Source: Thermoanaerobaculia bacterium (GTDB lineage Bacteria; Acidobacteriota; Thermoanaerobaculia; Multivoradales; JAHEKO01). Taken from it: a stretch of 5,779 nt of DNA. The position numbers and the translations under genes were made by a program. The stretch is from assembly GCA_029287645.1 (NCBI GenBank), contig JARFQS010000291.1, positions 1-5,779 of the forward strand. Direction: 5' to 3'. Every line of letters begins with the position of its first letter. The stretch's first letter is position 1. The notes under the pieces are model-generated. The model did no database searches. It was not told the DNA's origin and was given only the letters and a program-made list of their open reading frames with translations. Of this stretch, positions 1-5,779 are shown one piece after another.

Positions 1-1
1 C

Positions 2-1210
2 GAGCAGGACCTGCTGACCGATCGCTCGACCTTCAGTGGCCGCCTGTTGCGATTGAAGGAGGCCTGGGAGCAGGCAGGCCCCGACAGCCTGATCCTGCTC
101 GATGAGCTGGGCTCGGGACCCGACCCCGACGAGGGGGCTGCCCTCGCCGTCGCCCTGGTCGAGGAGCTTCTGGAGAAGGAATCCTTGGCGGTCCTCACCA
201 CCCACCTGTCGCAGCTCGCAGCCATGGCGCTGGAGCGCCCGGGCTCATCCTGTGCCGCCCTGGAGTTCGATTCGGAGACGGGCCGGCCGACCTATCGCCT
301 GCGCCCCGGAGCCCCGGGCAGCAGCGAAGCACTCGCGCTGGCGCGCAGGCTGGAGCTACCCAGCAGCCTCGTCGAAAGGGCTGAAGAGCTTCTGGGGCCG
401 GAGCACCGGAATCTGCAGAAGTTGCTGCAAGAGGTCGAGCTCGTGCGCCGAAAACTGGCAGACGAGCAGACGCTCCAGGAGAGAAAACGAGTTGCCCTCG
501 AAGAGGAGCTGCAGGAGCTGTCGGAGCAGCAGAACGCCCTCGAGGAGGAACGTCGCCATCTCGGCAAGAAGCTCGCGGAGGACCTGGATTCATTCCGACG
601 GAAGGTGCGGGGGCGGCTCGAGACCGAGTTCGAGACCATGCGGCAGGAACTGGAGGCGGGTCGGAAGAAGAGGGTGCCGGCAGCCGCGGTGGAGAGACTC
701 TTTCAAGAGGCACCCAAGGTCGAGTACGAGCCAGAAGCTACGGGAGGGCCGATTGCTGTCGGTGACGATGTGAGGCACTCGAGCCTGGGTTGGGTGGGAA
801 CTTTGCAGGAGATTCGGGATACTAGAGCCGAGGTACTGGTACGGGGAAAGCGTTTTCGCTGTGAGATGGAGGACCTGGTCCCAGCAACCGGCCCGAAAGA
901 AGGAGCTGCCGAGTCGAAACCCTCCATTCGACTGCATCGCGAAGCCGAGGACGAGGCCGAGCTCGACAAGGAGCTGAATCTCATCGGTCAGCGGGTGGAA
1001 CCGGCTCTCGAAGCGTTGGACAGTTACCTGGATCGTGCTCTGTTGAGCCCACATATGGAAGTTCGAGTTGTCCATGGGTTCGGTTCGGGCCGACTGCGCC
1101 GGGCGGTTCGCGAGTACCTCCGCGATCACCCCGCGGTGTCGGGCATGAGACCGGGGCGCGGCAACGAGGGAGGCGATGGTGCCACGGTGGTCACCATGAG
1201 GAGATCATAG
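2..1210 (+). CDS. mutS2: Endonuclease MutS2 (MutS-family ATPase with C-terminal Smr domain), 5' end missing
   Basis: The reading frame is open from base 2, so this is the last 402 codons of a protein that is usually about 780-800 residues. The TTG at 47 is an internal Leu codon, not a start. Seen in order: the ABC-type signature segment STFSG (nt 26-40); Walker B LILLDELGSG with Asp-Glu at 101-106; the conserved PDEGAALA stretch; the His-switch TTHLSQLA (His codon 203-205); a long charged coiled coil (about nt 400-660); a small beta-rich segment (about 749-880); and a C-terminal Smr domain (974-1207) with HGFGSG at 1073-1090. Walker A lies upstream of the window. MutS2 proteins bind branched DNA or collided ribosomes and use the Smr domain for nucleic-acid cleavage; which role applies here cannot be told. 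The Smr motif usually written LDLRG/LDLHG reads LNLIG here. The stop abuts the dnaG start, which implies one operon. Confidence 0.95.
   Translation, partial: EQDLLTDRSTFSGRLLRLKEAWEQAGPDSLILLDELGSGPDPDEGAALAVALVEELLEKESLAVLTTHLSQLAAMALERPGSSCAALEFDSETGRPTYRLRPGAPGSSEALALARRLELPSSLVERAEELLGPEHRNLQKLLQEVELVRRKLADEQTLQERKRVALEEELQELSEQQNALEEERRHLGKKLAEDLDSFRRKVRGRLETEFETMRQELEAGRKKRVPAAAVERLFQEAPKVEYEPEATGGPIAVGDDVRHSSLGWVGTLQEIRDTRAEVLVRGKRFRCEMEDLVPATGPKEGAAESKPSIRLHREAEDEAELDKELNLIGQRVEPALEALDSYLDRALLSPHMEVRVVHGFGSGRLRRAVREYLRDHPAVSGMRPGRGNEGGDGATVVTMRRS
1198..1203 (+). promoter_or_regulatory. Ribosome binding site of dnaG
   Basis: GAGGAG lies 7 bases before the ATG at 1211, inside the last codons of mutS2. 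Together with the direct TAG-ATG junction it fixes the dnaG start and implies translational coupling between mutS2 and dnaG. Confidence 0.8.
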
Positions 1211-2983
1211 ATGGCGTTGAGCAACATCCAACTCACGCCGCAGCTCGTTCAGGCGGTGCGCGACGTGGTGGACATCGTCGACATCGCTGCCGAGCACACC
1301 CAGCTCCGCAAGAGTGGCCGACGTCAAATGGGGCGGTGTCCACTCCATAGGGAAAAGACTCCTTCATTCAGCGTCGACCCGGTGCAGGGTTTGTTCTACT
1401 GCTTTGGCTGCGGACGTGGTGGCGACGCCATCAAGCTCCACATGCTGCTGAGCGGCGACGACTTCCCCGCTGCTATCGAGACGCTGGCGCGTCGCTACGG
1501 TGTTCCCTTGCCTCCTCCACGCCAGCAGAGGGGAGGCCCTCGGGAGCCTGATTTGGAGCCGGCCTTGGAAGCGGCTGCGCAGTTCTTCGTCGATGCCCTG
1601 AATCGGTCGCCCGAGACCCAGAGCTATCTGGAGAGGCGTCAGATGCCCCAGGAGCTGGTGGAGCGCTTCGGCGTGGGCTATGCCCCGGACGGCTGGACCA
1701 ACCTCCTGGAGGCGCTGCACCCCCGCATCCCTCTGGCCGATCTGAAGGCAGCGGGCCTCGTCGGGATCTCCCAGAAGTCGGGCAAGTACTACGATCGCTT
1801 TCGTCAGCGCCTGATGTTTCCGATTCGTGCGGCGTCGGGTCGGCTTCTGGGTTTCGGTGGGCGAACCTTGGCCGATGACAAGGCGAAATACATCAATAGC
1901 CATGAAACAGCTGCTTTCCGAAAAGGCTATGTCCTGTATGGGTTGGACATGGCGAAGCGGGCCATCCGTGAGAGCAGCACGGCTCTGATCGTGGAAGGTT
2001 ACTTCGATGTCCTGGGCGCCGTGGCTTCCGGGGTGGATGCCACCGTGGCCACGATGGGGACGGCGCTCACCGAGGATCAGGCGAGGCTGCTGAGCCGATT
2101 CGCCAGCGATGTGGTGGTGGGTTATGACGGTGACGAGGCGGGTGAGAACGCCTTCCGACGAGTGCTCCCCCTTCTGCTGTCGCAGGGTCTGACGGTCCGG
2201 CGGGCGCGCTTCGGCGAGAACGAAGACCCGGACTCCCTGCGCACCTCGGCCGGGCCCGATGTGGTCCTCAGGGCCGTAACCGAGGCCGAGGACGCGGTGT
2301 TGATGGAGCTGGAGCGCCTGATTCCGCCGGCCGTTCATCAGGACCCTCGCCTGCAAGCTCGTGCCGGCAAGCAGGTGAGTGAGCTTCTGCAGTCGGTTCG
2401 CGACAGCATCCTGCGCTACAGCTACAGCCAGAAAGCCTCGGAGCGTCTCGGCGTTCCGGTCGAAATTCTCTGGCGAAGGGTCGGCGGCAAGCCGGATCTG
2501 GAGGCGAAGAGCCAGGCCACCGAAGGTCGAACAGGCCCGAAATTGGTGCGGAGCCTTGAAGAACAGGCGCTTCAACTTCTACTCGCTGGAGACGAGGAGC
2601 TCCCTCGGGTCGAAGAGTTGCCCTCCCCGGACGTCTTCCTGATCCCGGCATGCAGGAATATTTACAGGGCTTTTTGCGATCTATATAGGGATGGGGGAGG
2701 TAGCCGGCCGGCGGCAAAAGAGGTTGTGGCCAGCGTGCCTCTCGACAGCGCAGAAGTTGACCAGATGGCTCGCCTTCTGCTAGAAGGTTCGATCGCCGAT
2801 GAGGCGAAGGGCCTTGGCGTAGCTTTGGGCCAGCTGAGTCGGCGATGGTTGCAGCAACGCTTGCGGGCTCTCTCGGGCGAGATCTCCGAAGCGCAACGGG
2901 CCGGTGATGACGACCGTCTCAGGGTCCTGCTGGAGGAGAAAACCGCTCTCAGTAGAGCTTTGCACCGCGGCCGGGAGGAATGA
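1211..2983 (+). CDS. dnaG: DNA primase DnaG
   Basis: This 590-residue bacterial replicative primase synthesises RNA primers at the fork, working with the DnaB helicase. The length is normal for the family. The N-terminal CHC2 zinc-binding domain (about residues 15-100) has ligands Cys43, His46, Cys64 and Cys67 in CPLH and CFGC. The RNA-polymerase core has the basic motif [12 protein letters not shown] (about 194-205) and the conserved KYINS segment (226-230). The TOPRIM domain (about 257-345) has the catalytic Glu in VEGYFD (Glu262), the DGD triad (Asp306, Asp308) and EDPDSL (338-343). The C-terminal part (about 400-590) is divergent, as expected for the helicase-interacting domain. The start is supported by GAGGAG at 1198 and by the domain beginning right after it. 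Genes upstream and downstream are tightly packed. Codons at about 2654-2701 are unusually AT-rich and may hide a promoter for rpoD. No key residue is missing. Confidence 0.98.
   Translation: MALSNIQLTPQLVQAVRDVVDIVDIAAEHTQLRKSGRRQMGRCPLHREKTPSFSVDPVQGLFYCFGCGRGGDAIKLHMLLSGDDFPAAIETLARRYGVPLPPPRQQRGGPREPDLEPALEAAAQFFVDALNRSPETQSYLERRQMPQELVERFGVGYAPDGWTNLLEALHPRIPLADLKAAGLVGISQKSGKYYDRFRQRLMFPIRAASGRLLGFGGRTLADDKAKYINSHETAAFRKGYVLYGLDMAKRAIRESSTALIVEGYFDVLGAVASGVDATVATMGTALTEDQARLLSRFASDVVVGYDGDEAGENAFRRVLPLLLSQGLTVRRARFGENEDPDSLRTSAGPDVVLRAVTEAEDAVLMELERLIPPAVHQDPRLQARAGKQVSELLQSVRDSILRYSYSQKASERLGVPVEILWRRVGGKPDLEAKSQATEGRTGPKLVRSLEEQALQLLLAGDEELPRVEELPSPDVFLIPACRNIYRAFCDLYRDGGGSRPAAKEVVASVPLDSAEVDQMARLLLEGSIADEAKGLGVALGQLSRRWLQQRLRALSGEISEAQRAGDDDRLRVLLEEKTALSRALHRGREE
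2661..2689 (+). promoter_or_regulatory. Possible internal promoter for rpoD, inside dnaG
   Basis: TTTACA (2661-2666; 5 of 6 to the -35 consensus) and TATAGG (2684-2689; 4 of 6 to the -10 consensus) are 17 bases apart. A TATATA at 2682-2687 is an alternative with a 15-base spacer. The surrounding 38 bases (2655-2692) are about 37% GC in a gene of about 60% or more, and use codons such as ATT, TTT, CTA, TAT and AGG that are uncommon around it. It lies about 300 bases before the rpoD start. E. coli rpoD is known to have an internal promoter within dnaG, so the position makes sense. It is inferred from sequence only. Confidence 0.4.
2973..2978 (+). promoter_or_regulatory. Ribosome binding site deciding the TTG start of rpoD
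   Basis: GGGAGG sits just before the dnaG stop codon (2981-2983). Its distance to the TTG at 2988 is 9 bases, which is suitable. The ATG at 2980 is only 1 base away, is in another frame and encodes three codons. This supports TTG 2988 over the more upstream ATG at 2904, which lacks a convincing site and would add 28 residues encoded in the overlap with dnaG. Confidence 0.75.
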
Positions 2984-2987
2984 AATC

Positions 2988-4703
<1,716 letters not shown>

Positions 4704-4733
4704 GGCGACGATGGACTTGCTTTCCGACGTCGA

Positions 4734-4762
4734 TTGACAAAGAGGAGCTCGGTTCCTAATAT
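4734..4762 (+). promoter_or_regulatory. Strong sigma70-type promoter of tRNA-Asn
   Basis: TTGACA (4734-4739, perfect -35) is followed by a 17-base spacer and TAATAT (4757-4762, 5 of 6 to TATAAT). Transcription would start near 4768-4770, about 25 bases before the tRNA. The bases between the -10 and the start (CTCGCG) are GC-rich, a feature of stable-RNA promoters under stringent control in well-studied bacteria; that regulation is inferred here. The -35 box begins only 30 bases after the rpoD stop. Confidence 0.85.
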
Positions 4763-4773
4763 CTCGCGTCTGA

Positions 4774-4788
4774 TGGCCTACGAGGCCA
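4774..4788 (+). other. Hairpin in the tRNA-Asn precursor leader
   Basis: TGGCCT (4774-4779) can pair with AGGCCA (4783-4788), giving 6 bp around an ACG loop, or 5 bp around a 5-base loop. It sits between the predicted transcription start and the mature tRNA 5' end, leaving six unpaired bases before the RNase P cleavage point. It may be a processing aid, or chance. No T-run follows, so it is not a terminator. Confidence 0.4.
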
Positions 4789-4794
4789 AAGTCT

Positions 4795-4869
4795 TCCTCG
4801 GTAGCTCAGTGGTAGAGCGGTCGGCTGTTAACCGATTGGTCGGGGGTTCGAATCCCTCCCGGGGAGCCA
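4795..4869 (+). tRNA. trnN: tRNA-Asn (anticodon GUU)
   Basis: This is a complete 75-base cloverleaf with encoded CCA. The acceptor TCCTCGG (4795-4801) pairs with CCGGGGA (4859-4865), with one T-G wobble at the fourth pair. The D stem is GCTC/GAGC around AGTGGTA. The anticodon stem GTCGG/CCGAT encloses CTGTTAA with anticodon GTT at 4827-4829. The variable loop is five bases. The T stem GGGGG/CCCTC encloses TTCGAAT. The discriminator is G (4866), then CCA (4867-4869). It decodes AAC and AAU. It has its own promoter upstream and a terminator 9 bases downstream, so it forms a single-gene unit, though rpoD read-through could also reach it because no terminator separates them. Confidence 0.98.
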
Positions 4870-4878
4870 TTCCAGTTC

Positions 4879-4916
4879 CTGGCCGTCGGTATCCTTTCCG
4901 GCGGCCAGTTGTTCTT
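4879..4916 (+). terminator. Rho-independent terminator after tRNA-Asn
   Basis: CTGGCCGTCGG (4879-4889) pairs with CCGGCGGCCAG (4898-4908): 11 continuous pairs with one T-G wobble and an 8-base loop. TTGTTCTT follows (4909-4916; six of eight are T). The T-tract is broken by G and C, so some read-through into the ECF sigma gene is possible. It would also end any transcript coming through from rpoD. Confidence 0.82.
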
Positions 4917-4943
4917 GAACCACAACTCTGCTGACCCACGGCC

Positions 4944-5744
4944 ATGCAGGAATCCGATCCGCTGAACGCCGCTCCCCGCGACTTGGCCCTCGAACGCCTC
5001 ATGGATGAGGAGGGTGGGCGCATGTACGGCCTCGGGATGAAGCTGTGTGGCAACAGCGAGGAGGCGGAGGACCTGGTGCAGGAGACTTTTCTGCAGGCTT
5101 TCCGCAAGTGGGACCAGTTCGAAGGCCGCTCGGCGCCCAGCAGCTGGCTTTACACCATCGCGGCGCGAATCTGCCAGCGGCGGAACCGGCTCCGCTCGGG
5201 CGAGCCGGCCAGGCTCGAATCTCTCTCCGACCTGCTGCCCTCGGGGCAGCCCATGGTCGCTGAGATTCCCTCCTCTGGAGAGAGTCAACTCGACGAGCAG
5301 CTGAGGCGAGAAGCGCAGGCGAAAGTCGATCGCGCGCTGGCCAGCCTACCGATCCATCTGCGCTTGCCTCTCCTGCTCAAGGACATCACCGAGCTCTCCC
5401 TGTCTCAAATCGCCGATATCCTGGGTCTCAAAGAGGCGACAGTCAAAACCCGGGTTCATCGCGCCAGGCTGGCGCTCCGCAAAGAGCTCGCTGACTCTCT
5501 ACCCCAGCGGGAGGCACCCCCGCCCGATCACTCCCAGAAGGTCTGCCTGGATCTCCTGAGCGCCAAGCAGGAGGCCCTCGATCGCGGGGTGGAGTTTCCC
5601 GTCCCCCCCGATGAGCTCTGCTCTCGCTGCCAGTCTGTGATGTCGACGCTCGACCTTACCTTCGATGCCTGTCGGCAGCTGAATCTCGACAGTCTCCCGG
5701 AGTCTCTCCGGCAGTCGATCCTCGTCGATACCTCGAAGCTATGA
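4944..5744 (+). CDS. ECF-type sigma factor with a cysteine-containing C-terminal extension
   Basis: This 266-residue alternative sigma factor has two sigma domains and an extra tail. Region 2 (about residues 15-85) shows EEAEDLVQETFLQAFRKW, FEGRS and SWLYTIAARICQRR, typical of ECF factors. A linker follows (about 86-115). Region 4 (about 120-180) has LSQIADILGLKEATVKTRVH, the helix-turn-helix for -35 recognition. Ordinary ECF factors of about 180-200 residues end here; this one adds about 85 residues with Cys201, Cys226, Cys229 and Cys243. The segment from VCLDLLSAKQEALDRG to ELCSRC resembles the spacing of zf-HC2 anti-sigma modules, but the usual His four residues before the CxxC is Pro, so zinc binding is uncertain. 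The frame is closed by TGA at 4932, so ATG 4944 is the first possible ATG start, although no Shine-Dalgarno is visible. ATG 5022 has AGGAGG 8 bases upstream but would cut into region 2. Target promoters and inducing signal cannot be told. Confidence 0.9.
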   Translation: MQESDPLNAAPRDLALERLMDEEGGRMYGLGMKLCGNSEEAEDLVQETFLQAFRKWDQFEGRSAPSSWLYTIAARICQRRNRLRSGEPARLESLSDLLPSGQPMVAEIPSSGESQLDEQLRREAQAKVDRALASLPIHLRLPLLLKDITELSLSQIADILGLKEATVKTRVHRARLALRKELADSLPQREAPPPDHSQKVCLDLLSAKQEALDRGVEFPVPPDELCSRCQSVMSTLDLTFDACRQLNLDSLPESLRQSILVDTSKL

Positions 5745-5779
5745 GGGATCCTGGGATCAACTTCCCCTTCCTGTGCGAC
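5741..5779 (+). CDS. Start of a probable overlapping downstream gene, cut by the window edge
   Basis: The ATG at 5741 overlaps the ECF sigma stop in an ATGA arrangement (stop TGA 5742-5744). The frame stays open for 13 codons to the window end, reading MRDPGINFPFLCD. The four-base overlap is a common sign of translational coupling, and genes coupled to ECF factors are often their regulators. Only 13 codons are visible and no strong ribosome binding site precedes it, so no function is assigned and the gene itself is uncertain. Confidence 0.4.
   Translation, partial: MRDPGINFPFLCD

Noticed and set aside
1364..2575. Long minus-strand frame opposite dnaG (403 codons), and similar ones opposite rpoD (2949-4220)
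   Set aside because: Such frames are expected opposite GC-rich genes with biased third positions. The plus-strand proteins have complete catalytic motifs, while the antisense products show no recognisable domains.
2904..2987. Longer rpoD start at ATG 2904, giving 599 residues
   Set aside because: It would overlap dnaG by 80 bases, lacks a good ribosome site and adds a Cys/Trp-containing leader unlike primary sigma N-termini; TTG 2988 has GGGAGG at 9 bases.
4706..4732. Possible terminator hairpin after rpoD (CGACG with CGTCG)
   Set aside because: It has only 5 pairs, a 17-base loop and no following T-run, and overlaps the approach to the tRNA promoter.
4734..4934. Plus-strand 66-codon frame across the promoter, tRNA and terminator
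   Set aside because: It lies on a well-supported tRNA with its own promoter and terminator, has no ribosome binding site and no protein-like features.
4915..4943. Self-recognised ECF promoter (GAACC at 4917-4921) before the ECF gene
   Set aside because: No matching -10 element lies at a 16-18-base spacing, and such an element would place the transcript start at or after the ATG.
4778..5107. Minus-strand reading frame containing a GFEPPTNRL-like segment
   Set aside because: It is the antisense translation of the tRNA-Asn gene plus the start of the ECF gene. This peptide is a well-known false protein made by reading tRNA genes backwards.

Overview
This is a compact, GC-rich bacterial information-processing locus (roughly 60-63% GC by eye), with every supported gene on the + strand. 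In order it holds the 3' half of mutS2, a complete dnaG primase gene, a complete primary sigma factor gene (rpoD/sigA), a tRNA-Asn(GUU) gene with its own promoter and terminator, a complete ECF-type sigma factor gene with a cysteine-containing C-terminal extension, and the first codons of a probable overlapping downstream gene. The mutS2-dnaG-rpoD order, and the LNLIG variant in the Smr domain of MutS2, suggest a deep-branching Gram-negative lineage such as Acidobacteriota. That placement is from memory of gene order and is only moderately secure.

Positions 2-2983: mutS2 and dnaG abut exactly, with the TAG stop followed at once by ATG, and a GAGGAG ribosome binding site lies inside the mutS2 end. 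DnaG carries the full CHC2 zinc finger, the basic RNA-polymerase motif and the TOPRIM catalytic residues. Near its 3' end is an AT-rich patch full of otherwise uncommon codons. The patch contains a sigma70-like -35/-10 pair about 300 bases before rpoD, resembling the internal rpoD promoter known inside E. coli dnaG.

Positions 2973-4703: rpoD starts most plausibly at a TTG (2988), 4 bases after the dnaG stop, behind a strong GGGAGG. The protein has all the regions of a housekeeping sigma factor, including region 1.1. No terminator is visible after it.

Positions 4734-4916: a near-consensus promoter (TTGACA, 17-base spacer, TAATAT, GC-rich discriminator) drives a 75-base tRNA-Asn with encoded CCA. 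It is followed by an 11-bp hairpin and T-rich tract that may end both the tRNA transcript and any rpoD read-through.

Positions 4944-5779: the ECF sigma factor has normal regions 2 and 4 and then about 85 extra residues with four cysteines, resembling a degenerate zinc-finger anti-sigma module. Its first ATG has no visible Shine-Dalgarno. An ATGA overlap links it to a following reading frame cut off by the window edge.

Overall this is mainly a housekeeping region, and I see no clearly new defence, mobile or CRISPR-like system. The points most worth checking are the intragenic rpoD promoter, the ECF C-terminal extension with its coupled neighbour, and the placing of a strong tRNA transcription unit between two sigma factor genes.
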